The notes under the pieces were generated by a model, which had not been told where the DNA came from, ran no database searches, and was given only the letters and a program-made list of their open reading frames with translations. A program made the translations under genes and the position numbers. From contig PKWC01000162.1 in assembly GCA_003131925.1 (NCBI GenBank), positions 3,672-32,852 on the forward strand: a stretch of 29,181 bases of DNA, given 5' to 3'. Position 1 is the stretch's first letter, and the number at the start of each line of letters is the position of its first letter. Source of the DNA: Alphaproteobacteria bacterium (GTDB taxonomy: Bacteria; Pseudomonadota; Alphaproteobacteria; Micropepsales; Micropepsaceae). Positions 14,860 to 24,136 of the stretch are shown piece by piece.

Positions 14860-16257
14860 TTATCCGGGGACAGGTTGTGCGGCTGCGCGCCGGCGCATGG
14901 CGAGCGCATAGAATGCGAGCCCCACCACGAGCATCGCGAGCGTCGACAGCACGATCTTGAGCAACCCCGTCAGGGGATGCGCATCGCCTGAATTGGGAGC
15001 GAGCGAGCAGGCGATGGCGATCAGCGTCGAGATCTGGCCCAGCCATGCGAGCCCAACGCTCGTGCGCCGTCCTCCTGGCGGCGCCCACGCGCCGGGTACG
15101 GAGGGCAAGCGCGCGCATTTCAGATACACCGCGAACATGAAGACGTAGGGAATCGCGACGGTGAGGATGCTCATCGCCACCAGAAGGTCATAAGCCGCGG
15201 CCACGGACGTGCCGGCCTGGCTCAAGACCACCAGCGCCAGCATCAATCCGCCCTGTAGGAGAATCGCGGCGACGGGCGCGCCGGTTTTCGGATGGCGGCG
15301 CGCGAAGAGGGGCGGGAGGAAATGATCGATGCCGGCGGCGAAGGGCAGCCTGGCGCCCACGCCGAACCAGGCGGTGAAGCCGCCGAGCATGGAAAGTGCG
15401 AAGAGTCCGAGCGCCAGCGGAGCCAGCCCGGCAAGTCCTACATGCTGCAATCCCAGGCGCAGCGCATCGGGAAATCCCGCCAGCCGCGTCAGCTCCGTCT
15501 GCGGCAACACGACGAGAAACGCCGCCGTGCCTCCGATATAGATGACGAGCGAACCGATCCCCAGAATTCCAAGCACGCGCCGAACCGTGCGCATTCCGCC
15601 TTCCAGCTCGTTGCGCAGGAACGCGAGCGCCTCTACGCCGGAATAGGCGAACATGATCGTTCCCCAGAGAATGGCGGTATCGAAGTTGAGTGGTGCGACA
15701 TAGGATGAATGCAGGAAGTTGGTGGCGCCATGTCCGCGCACGCCCAGCGCAAAAGCGATCGCGACGATGATGAACAGCACTGCCCAGCCGCCCGCGGTGC
15801 CAAAATTGGGAAGCCATTTTCCGTATTTGAGCCCGGCGAGCTGAACGCCGGTGACCAGAAAGGACATTGCGATCGAGATGGTGAAGCTCAGTCCCGCATC
15901 TTTCGGATCGCCGCCGAACGCCGAAAGGATCAGTCCACTTGTGAAGACGAGGATGGTGGCGAAATAGGGCATGAGACTGATCCAGTAAAACCAGCCGCAG
16001 ATGAAACCCCGAAGCGGACCCAGCGCGTCGCGCGCCCAGGCATAGATTCCGCCCTCGCTTTCGAAGCGCGTGGTGAGTTCCATCGTCGCCGCCGCAAGCG
16101 GAATGAAGAAGGTGAACAGCGCAAGTATCCACAAAGGCAGCGACGCCGGTCCCACCGCCGCGGCGACCGCGATCCAGCGCATGCCCGTGCCGATCGCCAG
16201 CGTGTAAAGGGCCGTATCGAGAAACCGCAGCTTCTGCGGCGCGGCCGGTTCAGTCAC
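14860..16257 (-). CDS. APC-superfamily amino-acid permease
   Basis: The predicted protein is about 465 aa with 12 membrane helices. The first helix region (FLDTALYTLAIGTGMRWIAV) and the segment ESEGGIYAWARDALGPLRGF are typical of the amino acid/polyamine/organocation transporters. The unwound helix 6 (MFAYSGVEALAFLRNELEGG) and GFTAWFGVGARLPFAAGIDH also fit, closest in style to the glutamate/GABA-antiporter and YjeM-like branches. The substrate cannot be assigned. A GTG at 16257 is taken as start: it begins the conserved part, while the ATG at 16413 would lie in the palindromic repeat at 16293-16428, whose translation is not protein-like. No strong ribosome binding site is seen. It is on the same strand as the TPR operon but separated by that repeat. 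Confidence 0.82.
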   Translation of the reverse strand: MTEPAAPQKLRFLDTALYTLAIGTGMRWIAVAAAVGPASLPLWILALFTFFIPLAAATMELTTRFESEGGIYAWARDALGPLRGFICGWFYWISLMPYFATILVFTSGLILSAFGGDPKDAGLSFTISIAMSFLVTGVQLAGLKYGKWLPNFGTAGGWAVLFIIVAIAFALGVRGHGATNFLHSSYVAPLNFDTAILWGTIMFAYSGVEALAFLRNELEGGMRTVRRVLGILGIGSLVIYIGGTAAFLVVLPQTELTRLAGFPDALRLGLQHVGLAGLAPLALGLFALSMLGGFTAWFGVGARLPFAAGIDHFLPPLFARRHPKTGAPVAAILLQGGLMLALVVLSQAGTSVAAAYDLLVAMSILTVAIPYVFMFAVYLKCARLPSVPGAWAPPGGRRTSVGLAWLGQISTLIAIACSLAPNSGDAHPLTGLLKIVLSTLAMLVVGLAFYALAMRRRAAAQPVPG

Positions 16258-16292
16258 GCGAATTACCGGCAAGCCGCGACACCAGCGCAATG

Positions 16293-16428
16293 TTTTCCTC
16301 CCCCATCGTGGGAGAGGTGGCGAGCGAAGCGAGGCGGAGGGGGAATTGGCGTGGTGCGCCTCGACTCCCGCCTCCGTCTCGTTCCGCTTCGCTACACTCG
16401 ACACCTCCCCCACGATGGGGGAGGAAAA
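16293..16428. repeat. GGGGGAGG repeat, copy 4: inverted pair forming a MITE-like unit
   Basis: Two copies face each other across 136 bp. The left begins TTTTCCTCCCCCATCGTGGG and the right ends with its near-complement CCCACGATGGGGGAGGAAAA. Both carry diverged versions of the GCGAAGCGAGGCGGAGG tail inward. The pair fills the gap between the last TPR gene and the permease start and probably stops transcription from the operon. Confidence 0.7.
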
Positions 16429-16440
16429 GTAACGTGGGGG

Positions 16441-18387
16441 TCATCGGAATTTTTTCTCCAGTGTGCGCAGTTTCGCTTGATCGGCTGCCGACAGATCGAG
16501 TTGCGCGGCGAGGGCAATCTGCTTCTTCGCATCGTCCTTTCGATCCGCATACATCAGCGCCTCGCCCCATTTGAGATGCAACCAGCCCCAGCTGGGCGCG
16601 TATTTGTTGGCTTCCTCGAATTTCGCCTGCGCGAGATCGGAGCGGTTCTTTTGCATCAGCGCCTCGCCCCACATCTCCAGCGGATCGGCGAAATGCGCGC
16701 CCTTCGCGTTGGCCTCTGTGAATTTGGCGATGGCGTCTTCGAGATCACCTTTGTGCATCAGCATCTCGCCCCAGTTTGCATAGGCAAACGGGAGCGAAGG
16801 CGCCTCCCTGACAGCCGTCTCGAATCGAGCGGCGGCAGCGCTCCACTTCCTCTCCAGTCCGGCGATCATGCCGCGCGTGCGCATGCACGCATAGCAGTCC
16901 TGGGGCGTGGCATTGATCGCAGATTCTGCGGCTGCGAAGTCGCCGGTTCGGGCGAGCGCATAGGCGCGCAAAAGTGTTGCGAAGGTGCTATTTTTCAGCT
17001 TGGCGTAGAGAACGGGATAGAGACCGTGATGTGGGCCAACCGCGGTGGCCAGGATTGCATCGCCATAGGCTTTCGCGTCAGCGGCGGCTGCGCCCCAATT
17101 CGCGACGGCTTCATCTTCGAACACGCGCGCTCTGGTAAGCGCAGTGGCGGAAGCGTTTCCCAACGCAAGCGCACGCGCGATATCCGCATTGCTTTCCACC
17201 GGGTCGTGATTGCGGGCGTCAAATTCTGCCCGTTGCAGAAGCTCATCCGCGGACGTGCAGTAGAAGCAGCGGTCGTTCCTGGCTCGCTGGAAATCGCCGG
17301 CGGCGGCATCGGCCTCCAGGGTGACCGAGCCCATCAGTGAGGCAAAACCCTGCCCCTGAAAGGAAGGAGGATAGTCCCGTTCGTTGGTCCCCAGCAGCGT
17401 TTGCGCTTCCGCCAGTGCTTCTTCATCATGTCCAAGGAGTTGTGCGTCCGCCATGATCTCGCGATGCGAGACTTGCATCCTCGGAAAGAGCACAAGCGAG
17501 TAGCGTGCGCGAGCAAGCGACAGGGGTATGTCGCCCAGCACACCGCGGGTCATTGCCGCCCAGAGCGACGTAAAGCCGGAACGCGCGATCGGATCGGTCG
17601 CCGATTGCGCCAGCTGCGATATCGTATTGTACGCCTCCTGTTCGCGCCCCATGGCATCGAGATAAAGGACATAGTTGCTGGGATCGACGCCGGCGAATAC
17701 GTGTTCCGCCGCCTGTTGCTCGAGCCTGTCGAGGTCGGAAGCCGAGCCGGCAAATGCAACCGCGCTGTCGCTAGCCAGCGCGACAGTCAGGGCGATCCTG
17801 CCATCGGCGGTCTTGCGGAGATTGCCGCGCAAGGGGCGTTCGTGGCCGAGCCACGCTTTCAGATAGCGCCAGGCCTGCGCGAACGAGATGCCGGTTTCCG
17901 GAATCTCGACCTTGATGTCTTCATCGCGCGCATTGCGGACGTCCTTCGAGCGGGCGAAGGAGTTGCCGCTGGCGGCGTCGCGGATATCGGCAATCTTGTT
18001 GGTGAGGTCATCGGCGACGACGTCGCCGGATAAACCATCGGCGGCAAATCCGGGCGGCACCGAGAACGCCTCGACCACGATTCCGTCCGCCTGGCTCGCG
18101 TTCCACACGGTTGCTGCCAGGGCGGCCAGGATCAGGAGACCTACCAGCACGAGCATGATCTGTATCGCGCCTTTCATCTGATCGTTGAAGCGGCGCCAGC
18201 GCAGATGCGAGAGCTCGAACGCGTTCTGCTCCAGAAGATTCTGCTTTTGCAGTTTCGCGAGCTCCGTCTGCTCATGGAGGTAAGCGCGTGCAGGTTCAGC
18301 CATGGCGGCATCGGCACTCATCGCGATGCCCACCGCCGCCGCGTCACCAGTCGCGCGCGACGAGACGATTTCGTCATCCTCAGCCAT
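16441..18387 (-). CDS. TPR membrane protein A (last gene of the paralog array, subtype II)
   Basis: The protein is 648 aa. A cytoplasmic N-terminus ends in a basic patch (FELSHLRWRRFNDQMK), followed by one membrane span (about 74-97) and then VWNASQADGIVVEAFSVPPG. The extracytoplasmic domain follows (GLSGDVVADDL; VEIPETGIS 160-168; AWLGHE 178-183), then helical repeats with a GHDE motif (319-322) and C-terminal TPRs. The invariant DCYACMRTRG has Cys498 and Cys501. Unlike its paralogs it has a second CxxC (CFYC, 374-377). It is the most diverged copy: it lacks the PYRY motif, and the final block has PSWGWLHLKW in place of PNWGRLHLKW. The start at 18387 overlaps the preceding gene by 8 nt (ATGGCTGA); the frame is open to 18510, but that part is antisense-like. 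Function unknown. Confidence 0.82.
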   Translation of the reverse strand: MAEDDEIVSSRATGDAAAVGIAMSADAAMAEPARAYLHEQTELAKLQKQNLLEQNAFELSHLRWRRFNDQMKGAIQIMLVLVGLLILAALAATVWNASQADGIVVEAFSVPPGFAADGLSGDVVADDLTNKIADIRDAASGNSFARSKDVRNARDEDIKVEIPETGISFAQAWRYLKAWLGHERPLRGNLRKTADGRIALTVALASDSAVAFAGSASDLDRLEQQAAEHVFAGVDPSNYVLYLDAMGREQEAYNTISQLAQSATDPIARSGFTSLWAAMTRGVLGDIPLSLARARYSLVLFPRMQVSHREIMADAQLLGHDEEALAEAQTLLGTNERDYPPSFQGQGFASLMGSVTLEADAAAGDFQRARNDRCFYCTSADELLQRAEFDARNHDPVESNADIARALALGNASATALTRARVFEDEAVANWGAAAADAKAYGDAILATAVGPHHGLYPVLYAKLKNSTFATLLRAYALARTGDFAAAESAINATPQDCYACMRTRGMIAGLERKWSAAAARFETAVREAPSLPFAYANWGEMLMHKGDLEDAIAKFTEANAKGAHFADPLEMWGEALMQKNRSDLAQAKFEEANKYAPSWGWLHLKWGEALMYADRKDDAKKQIALAAQLDLSAADQAKLRTLEKKFR

Positions 18388-20305
18388 GCGACATCCGCGC
18401 CAGCTCAGCCTTCTCGGCGACTGAGAGATCGAGACCGGCGGCCGCGGCGAATTGCTTTCGTGCCTCGTCCTTTCTGCCGGAGTAGAACAACGCCTCGCTC
18501 CATTTGACATGCAGGCGCCCCCAATTGGGCGCGTATTTGTTCGCTTCCTCGAACTTCGCCAGCGCGAGATCGGAGCGGTTCTTCGCTATCAGCGCCTCGC
18601 CCCACATCTCCAACGGATCGGCGAAGTGCGGGCCGCGCTCGTGTGCGACCTTCAGCATGACGATCGCAGCATCCGCATCGCCTTTGCGCAGGAACATCGC
18701 CGCCCAATCCGCATAGGCGAAGGGAGGGGAGGGTCCCACTGCGACTGCGCGTGCGAACCAGTACGCCGCGCCGTTCCAGTTTTTCTGAAGCGAATCGATC
18801 TGTCCGCGCACGCGCAGGCAGAGATAGCAATCGAGCGGCGTCGTGCTGATTTCGCGCCACGCGGCGCTCACGTCGCCAGTTTTCGCCTCTGCGAGCGCCA
18901 GCCAAGGCCACGCCTCCGCGCGCAGGAACGCTCGTCCGGCAGGTGTCGCGGCCGCCCGCGTCTCCAGGGCCGCTTCGATGTCCATGCGCGCTGATTCCCA
19001 GTCGTCAATTGCCACGAACTGCTCGAACTGCGCGAAACGGAAATTCGGGAGCTGCCAGCCATAACCGGTGATGGCACTGGCGACCTGATTCGCGTCGCGG
19101 GCCGTCCCGAGGAGCTTCTGCGAGTGAGCGACGTCGTGGCCGATTGCCGAATCCGCTGCTCCCATGCTGAGCGCAACCGACCGTGAACCCTCGAAATCTG
19201 CAACGCTGGCAAGCTTTTCGTATTGCGCAACGACTTCCCCGAAATCTCCAACCTCTTCGACAATGTTGGCATCGCACTGGATTCCGATCACGGCGGCGGC
19301 GCGCGGGATGATGAGATGCGCGCCGCTACCGTCCAATGCACGGCGCGTTGCGCGCGAGACCCGAAGCTCCTGTTCGTCGTGTCCCGCCCAGGCCTCCAGA
19401 CCTGCAAGATCGATCAGGGCGAGCGGAAGATCGGGCGCGAGCGCGACAGCTTCGCGCGCCCGGCGCAAGGCCTCCGCGCCATCGCCAACATTCGTCGCGG
19501 AAAAGGCCCATAATGTGTAAGCCCATGGTCTTTCGCTTTTGGGACCATCGACTGCGAGATTGCGCAGGATTCTCTCTTCCTCCGCGCCGCGCCCATGAAC
19601 CGTAAGATAGACCGCGTAGCGGTATGGCTGAGTCTGGCCGTAGACGCTCTCGGCCGCACGCTCGAGAAGCGCGCCGAGATCGCGCTCGCGCCCCTCGAAC
19701 CCCAGGCTGGCGTTGCTGCTTGTGCGAACCGTGAGCGCGATGCCCTTTTCCGTGCGCCAGACCTCGCCCGAAATATGCGTCTGATGGCCGAGCCAGCCCG
19801 CGAGATAGCGATAGGCTTCGCCGATGGAGACGCCGGTATTGGGAATCTCGACTTTGATCTCGCTGCCCCAGTCGCTGCCATAAGTGCCGGGCGCACGGCT
19901 GGAATCGGTCTGCGCCTGCAGCTGTGCCAGCCGGTCGAGAAGCTGGCTTGCAACGACGTCGCCGCTCATTCCGCGTTGCGCCATGTCCGTGGGCACCCGG
20001 AACGCATCGATCACGACGCTGTCGTCATGGGCCGCAGACCAGATCGCCGAAGCGAGCGCGACGATGACGACCACTGCAAAGGCCGCAAGTGTCAGCTCGA
20101 AAATGAGTTTCATCACATCGCTGATATGGCGCACGCGCAGGGACCAGTGCCGCACCCTGTCCTCGCGGCGGAGATCGTCCGCCTGCAATCGCGCCAGCAC
20201 CGTTTGTTCGGCGAGGAACGCATCAGCTCTTTCGCGGCTCGCGGCCCCCAGCGCCGTCCAGGCAGCCGGTCCGCTATCAGTAGAATTCTCTCGCTGCTCG
20301 GTCAT
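18380..20305 (-). CDS. TPR membrane protein B (subtype I)
   Basis: The protein is 641 aa. Subtype I is marked by the pre-membrane motif VRHWSLRVRHISDVMKLIFE and then by IWSAAHDDSVVIDAF after the span (about 67-90). The positive side before the span predicts N-terminus in, TPRs outside. The extracytoplasmic domain has GMSGDVVASQLLDRL, VEIPNTGVS, WLGHQTHISGEV and TQPYRYAVYL. A GHDE motif lies mid-protein, and DCYLCLRVRG has Cys493 and Cys496. The C-terminal TPRs carry FADPLEMWGEAL and KFEEANKYAPNWGRLHVKW. Its ATG overlaps the stop of gene C by 4 nt (ATGA), the only junction of this kind in the array, and no good ribosome binding site precedes it, so it probably relies on translational coupling. 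I know of no named family or function. Confidence 0.83.
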   Translation of the reverse strand: MTEQRENSTDSGPAAWTALGAASRERADAFLAEQTVLARLQADDLRREDRVRHWSLRVRHISDVMKLIFELTLAAFAVVVIVALASAIWSAAHDDSVVIDAFRVPTDMAQRGMSGDVVASQLLDRLAQLQAQTDSSRAPGTYGSDWGSEIKVEIPNTGVSIGEAYRYLAGWLGHQTHISGEVWRTEKGIALTVRTSSNASLGFEGRERDLGALLERAAESVYGQTQPYRYAVYLTVHGRGAEEERILRNLAVDGPKSERPWAYTLWAFSATNVGDGAEALRRAREAVALAPDLPLALIDLAGLEAWAGHDEQELRVSRATRRALDGSGAHLIIPRAAAVIGIQCDANIVEEVGDFGEVVAQYEKLASVADFEGSRSVALSMGAADSAIGHDVAHSQKLLGTARDANQVASAITGYGWQLPNFRFAQFEQFVAIDDWESARMDIEAALETRAAATPAGRAFLRAEAWPWLALAEAKTGDVSAAWREISTTPLDCYLCLRVRGQIDSLQKNWNGAAYWFARAVAVGPSPPFAYADWAAMFLRKGDADAAIVMLKVAHERGPHFADPLEMWGEALIAKNRSDLALAKFEEANKYAPNWGRLHVKWSEALFYSGRKDEARKQFAAAAGLDLSVAEKAELARMSHG

Positions 20306-22218
20306 GTCCGGCGCATGTTTTTCAATAGTTCGGATTTATCCGGCGCCGAGAGATCGAGCGCAGATGCCAGCGCGAATTGCGTCTTCGCTTCGTCGCGCTT
20401 GCCCGCGTACACCAATGCCTCGCCCCATTTGAGATGCAGGCGCCCCCAGTTGGGCGCGTATTTGTTCGCTTCCTCGAATTTCGCCAGTGCGAGATTGGAG
20501 CGGTTCTTCTGCATCAGCGCTTCGCCCCACATCTCCAGTGGATCGGCGAAGTGCGGGCCTTTCAGGTTCGCTTCGTGAAATTCCGCGATTGCGCCGTCGA
20601 GATCGCCTTTTCGCATCAGCATCTCGCCCCACCACGTTTCGGCAAACGGTTCGTGCGGTGAGCGGGTCGCGACGGTGGTGAAGTCGCTCGCGGCGGCGGA
20701 CCAGTCGTGATTGAGCGCGGCGATCCGTCCGCGTGCGCGCGTGCAATTGTCGCAATCGATCGGTGCGCTCGCGATCAGCGCATCTGCTCCCTTGCGGTCT
20801 CCGACTTTCGCCATGGCGTAAGCCAGATCAGGCAGGAATTGCAGGCTGGTCCATTTCTGGTCGGGCTCGCTTTGCAGAATTGCCTCTGCCTCACGTCCCC
20901 GCTTCACGGCGTCTACGAAGTCACCCTTTGCCAGAGCGATGTAGAACCAGGCAAGCGGTCTCTGGGATTCGGGGCGACCGATCCGATCTTTCGCCGTGAT
21001 CATCGAAGCAAAGCGGCGCGCAAGCCCGGCGTCGTGCACGGATGCGGCGTCCTGCGCGGCGCTCCCGTTAGAATTGTTGCTCATCAGTCCGGTCTCGGCG
21101 TACTGCAGCCAAGCGGCCATCGCTTCCGCGAAATCACCGGTCATTTCGTCGCGATAAGCGGTAAACTGCAACGGTCCGACAGCCGCGAATTCGGCGCCGC
21201 TATCACGCGCCGCTCCCCGCCAGAGACGAATTGCGGCATCTGCGTCGTTGCGCGCCGCTTCGTCATGGCCGAGATTTCCCTCCGCCACGCTGAGCCACGC
21301 TCGAGTTATCGGATTGTCGGGATCCAAACGCGCCGCCTCGCGCCCCTTCTCCAGCGCACGCGGCATATCTCCCTGGAAGAAAAAGAAATTCGCCCAGGCC
21401 GAGTTGGCGAGCGCCTTCTCCTGTGAGCTGCCTTGGGACGCCAGGCCGGGCAGCATGCTCCTGGCCTCCGCGAAACGCCGCAGGCGGACGAGATATTCGA
21501 CATAGCGATAAGGGAGCGCCGCGGCAAAAATCTGCTCGGTGGATTTGTCGATCAGCGCGTCGAGCTCGGTCGTCTTGCCCTGCACCGTTATGCCAGGCTG
21601 CGAACCGTAGCGCGTGGTGAGCGCGAAGCCAGCTGCACTTTGAACAAGATCTCCGGTGACATGCTTCTCGCGTCCGAGCCACGCGCGAAGGTATCGGTTC
21701 AATTCGCCCAGCGAGATTCCGGTGTCCGGAATTTCCACACGTACCGTGTCGGCGCCGTCGGCGCGATAGGAACCGGCAGACTGTGTGGTGGCGAAGAAGC
21801 CGGCCTGAATCTTCCCGAACTGGTCGAGCACTCGCCCCGCCAGGACGCTGCCGGTCAGGCCCGATTGCGCGATGTCGGGCGGCACGGAGAAGGAATCGAC
21901 GACGAGATCATGATCCAGGCTCGCATTCCATACCATCGTGCCGAGGCCGCAGACAATGAGCAGGACGACGAGGAATCCCGCGATCTCCAGCGCAAAACGC
22001 GCATAGTCGCTGAATCGGCGGAAGCGCAGATGCGACAGCTCGAATTCGTCTTTCTTCCGCAGTGTGTCGATTTGCAGATCGGCGATGCGGCTCTGCTTGC
22101 GCAAATAATCGCGCGCTTCCTCGCCGTGTTGCCCTTGCTCCCTCAAGGCGATCTGTGCCGCCAACGCATTGGCGTCATCGGCGAGAGCGCCGAACCGGTC
22201 TTCGAAATCGTCAGCCAT
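20302..22218 (-). CDS. TPR membrane protein C (subtype II)
   Basis: The protein is 638 aa, subtype II like gene A (FELSHLRFRRFSDYARFALE before the span at about 76-98, then VWNASLDHDLVVDSFSVPPD). The outer domain has GLTGSVLAGRVLDQF, VEIPDTGIS, WLGREKHVTGDL and LPYRYVEYLV. A GHDE motif follows in NLGHDEAARNDA. The CxxC motif here reads DCDNCTRARG (Cys489, Cys492), with Asp in place of the usual Tyr. The C-terminal block is intact (EANLKGPHFADPLEMWGEAL). The protein ends MRRT rather than HG, because its stop overlaps a downstream ATGA instead of ATGGCTGA. TGAGGGG lies just before its own ATG, inside the coding end of gene D. Location is inferred to be the inner membrane with periplasmic TPRs; the partner is unknown. 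Confidence 0.83.
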   Translation of the reverse strand: MADDFEDRFGALADDANALAAQIALREQGQHGEEARDYLRKQSRIADLQIDTLRKKDEFELSHLRFRRFSDYARFALEIAGFLVVLLIVCGLGTMVWNASLDHDLVVDSFSVPPDIAQSGLTGSVLAGRVLDQFGKIQAGFFATTQSAGSYRADGADTVRVEIPDTGISLGELNRYLRAWLGREKHVTGDLVQSAAGFALTTRYGSQPGITVQGKTTELDALIDKSTEQIFAAALPYRYVEYLVRLRRFAEARSMLPGLASQGSSQEKALANSAWANFFFFQGDMPRALEKGREAARLDPDNPITRAWLSVAEGNLGHDEAARNDADAAIRLWRGAARDSGAEFAAVGPLQFTAYRDEMTGDFAEAMAAWLQYAETGLMSNNSNGSAAQDAASVHDAGLARRFASMITAKDRIGRPESQRPLAWFYIALAKGDFVDAVKRGREAEAILQSEPDQKWTSLQFLPDLAYAMAKVGDRKGADALIASAPIDCDNCTRARGRIAALNHDWSAAASDFTTVATRSPHEPFAETWWGEMLMRKGDLDGAIAEFHEANLKGPHFADPLEMWGEALMQKNRSNLALAKFEEANKYAPNWGRLHLKWGEALVYAGKRDEAKTQFALASALDLSAPDKSELLKNMRRT

Positions 22219-24136
22219 GCAGGCCCCTCACGCGCGCGAGTTCGGCTTTTTCGAGCGGACCCAGATCGAGATGCGCCGTGATTGCGAATTGTGCGCGCCC
22301 TTCGTCGCGTTTGCCCGACCACAGGAGCGCCTCGCCCCATTTGAGGTGCAGGCGCCCCCGGTTGGGCGCGTATTTGTTTGCTTCCTCGAATTTCGCCAGC
22401 GCGAGGTCGGAGCGGTTCTTCGCCATCAGCGCGTCGCCCCACATCTCGAGCGGATCGGCGAAGTGCGGGCCTTTCAGGTTTGCTTCGCGGAGTTTCGCGA
22501 TTGCAGCATCGACATCGCCTTTCGCCAGCAGCATGGCGCCCCAGTCGGCATACGCAAATGGAATGGACGGCGCCTCGCGCACTGCCATATCGAACCAGAA
22601 GGCCGCCGCGTCCGGGCGCTTCAGCGCGGCGTCGATGTCGCCGCGGAAGCGCACGCAGGTGTAGCAGTCGAGCGGGGCGGACCCGATCAGCTTCAGCGCG
22701 CCCGCGCCGTCGCCGAGCTTCGCGTTCGCCAGCGCCATCCACGGGCGGTAATAGCGGCTGAAAACCACGTCCAGATCGAATCCCGGGCGCTCCTTCCGCA
22801 GCAGCGCTTCGGTCTGCGGTTCGAGCGCAAGGACGGCGCGCCAGTCCCGAAGGCCTGCAGCGACAGCGAAGGGCTGGCTATAAGCATCAAACCGGATGCC
22901 GGGTTGCCAGCGTCTCTGCGCGCGTGCGTCACGGTCATGCAGGAATGCAAGATCGACTTGTGCGCTATCGCTGAAACGACGTCCGTACAAAGTCGCGGCA
23001 TCCAGATTGATCCGGAAGGCAGAAGCAAAATCGCCGAGATACTCTGCCAGCTCGACCTGGTCGCCCGCCTTGAGTTCCCGAGCCGTCTCAGGGCGCATGT
23101 AGCGGCCTTCGTACAGAATGCTCTTGCGCGTCGCGGCGAGGGCAGCCTCATCGTGGCCCAGCGCAGGCTCCGAGTAACTCTCGATATCGCCCCAGCCGAA
23201 GCTGAATTCCGGTATCTCGCGGGTCGAGCGCCAGAAGTCGGCATTGGCGGCATGCATGTCGCGTTCATCGAGCATCGCGATGAAGCCGAGCCCCACCCAC
23301 GCAAAAGCCCGCTCGAGCGGGTCGGCGCTGAGCGTGTCGGTGGTGTGGATGCGTTTTGCCTCGCGCCAGTTGGCGCCCCCCTGCAACTCGTATATTGCGT
23401 AGCGATAGGGTTGCGTGCGCGCGTAGATAGCTTCCGCCACCTTCTGGAGCAGGGGGTCGAGATCGTTTTCGGAGCCGGAGACCCGCGCACTGTCGCTGTC
23501 GCTGACTCGGGCTACGAGTGTGATGCCCTTCGCATCGCGGAACACCTCTCCGGAGATATGGGTTTCGTGCCCCAGCCACTGGCGCAGATAGCGATAGAAC
23601 TCGCCGATGGAGACGCCCGTGTCGGGAATCTGCACCTTGAGATCGTTGCCCCAGTTGTTCGCATAGGACTGGGCGGGTCGGCCAGATCGGGTGGCGTTCT
23701 GCATCGCCTGCAGCCTGTCGAGAATTTGGCCGGCCACGACCTCGCCTGAAAGCCCGCGCGCCGCCAGATCGGGCGGCACCTGGAAGGATTCCACCACGAG
23801 GCCGCGGTCGTGGGCGGCGTTCCACATGGCCACGCCGATGAAGCCGGCAACGGCGGTGACGACCAGCGCGGCCGCCAGCTCAAAGGCGAGCTTGAGCACG
23901 TCCGAGATGTGATGCACGCGCAGCGACCAGTGGCGCAGCGAAAGCTCGTGCTGGAGCTCATGCGCCTGCAGGTCGACGAGATGTTGCTGCTTCTGCGCGA
24001 GCAATGTCTGTTCGTCGAGATAGCGGTTCGCCTTCTCGCGGTCGGCCGAACCCAGTGCCAGTGCCGCCGCAGCCGGATCAACGGCGGCACCAACCGGCGC
24101 CGCACCGCGCTCCTGACCCTCGGTTTCCTCAGCCAT
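22211..24136 (-). CDS. TPR membrane protein D (subtype I)
   Basis: The protein is 641 aa. Its N-terminal helix (REKANRYLDEQTLLAQKQQH) could form a coiled coil, and is followed by LRHWSLRVHHISDVLKLAFE and one span (about 84-106). The outer domain carries LVVESFQVPPDLAARGLSGE, VQIPDTGVS, WLGHETHISGEV and TQPYRYAIYEL. The middle repeats contain ALGHDEAAL; DCYTCVRFRG has Cys491 and Cys494; FADPLEMWGDAL and the final TPR follow, with PNRGRLHLKW in place of PNWGRLHLKW. The start at 24136 has GGAGGAAGG upstream, the strongest ribosome binding site in the array, and overlaps gene E by 8 nt. The longer frame to 24238 is rejected because the overlap pattern is shared by the paralogs. Confidence 0.83.
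   Translation of the reverse strand: MAEETEGQERGAAPVGAAVDPAAAALALGSADREKANRYLDEQTLLAQKQQHLVDLQAHELQHELSLRHWSLRVHHISDVLKLAFELAAALVVTAVAGFIGVAMWNAAHDRGLVVESFQVPPDLAARGLSGEVVAGQILDRLQAMQNATRSGRPAQSYANNWGNDLKVQIPDTGVSIGEFYRYLRQWLGHETHISGEVFRDAKGITLVARVSDSDSARVSGSENDLDPLLQKVAEAIYARTQPYRYAIYELQGGANWREAKRIHTTDTLSADPLERAFAWVGLGFIAMLDERDMHAANADFWRSTREIPEFSFGWGDIESYSEPALGHDEAALAATRKSILYEGRYMRPETARELKAGDQVELAEYLGDFASAFRINLDAATLYGRRFSDSAQVDLAFLHDRDARAQRRWQPGIRFDAYSQPFAVAAGLRDWRAVLALEPQTEALLRKERPGFDLDVVFSRYYRPWMALANAKLGDGAGALKLIGSAPLDCYTCVRFRGDIDAALKRPDAAAFWFDMAVREAPSIPFAYADWGAMLLAKGDVDAAIAKLREANLKGPHFADPLEMWGDALMAKNRSDLALAKFEEANKYAPNRGRLHLKWGEALLWSGKRDEGRAQFAITAHLDLGPLEKAELARVRGLHG

Noticed and set aside
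15709..17340. 543-codon plus-strand frame across the permease start, repeat and TPR gene A
   Set aside because: It runs through two unrelated genes and a palindromic repeat in antisense; not protein-like.
22169..23749. 526-codon plus-strand frame antisense to TPR gene D
   Set aside because: Shadow of the conserved TPR coding sequence; similar antisense frames recur opposite each paralog for the same reason.
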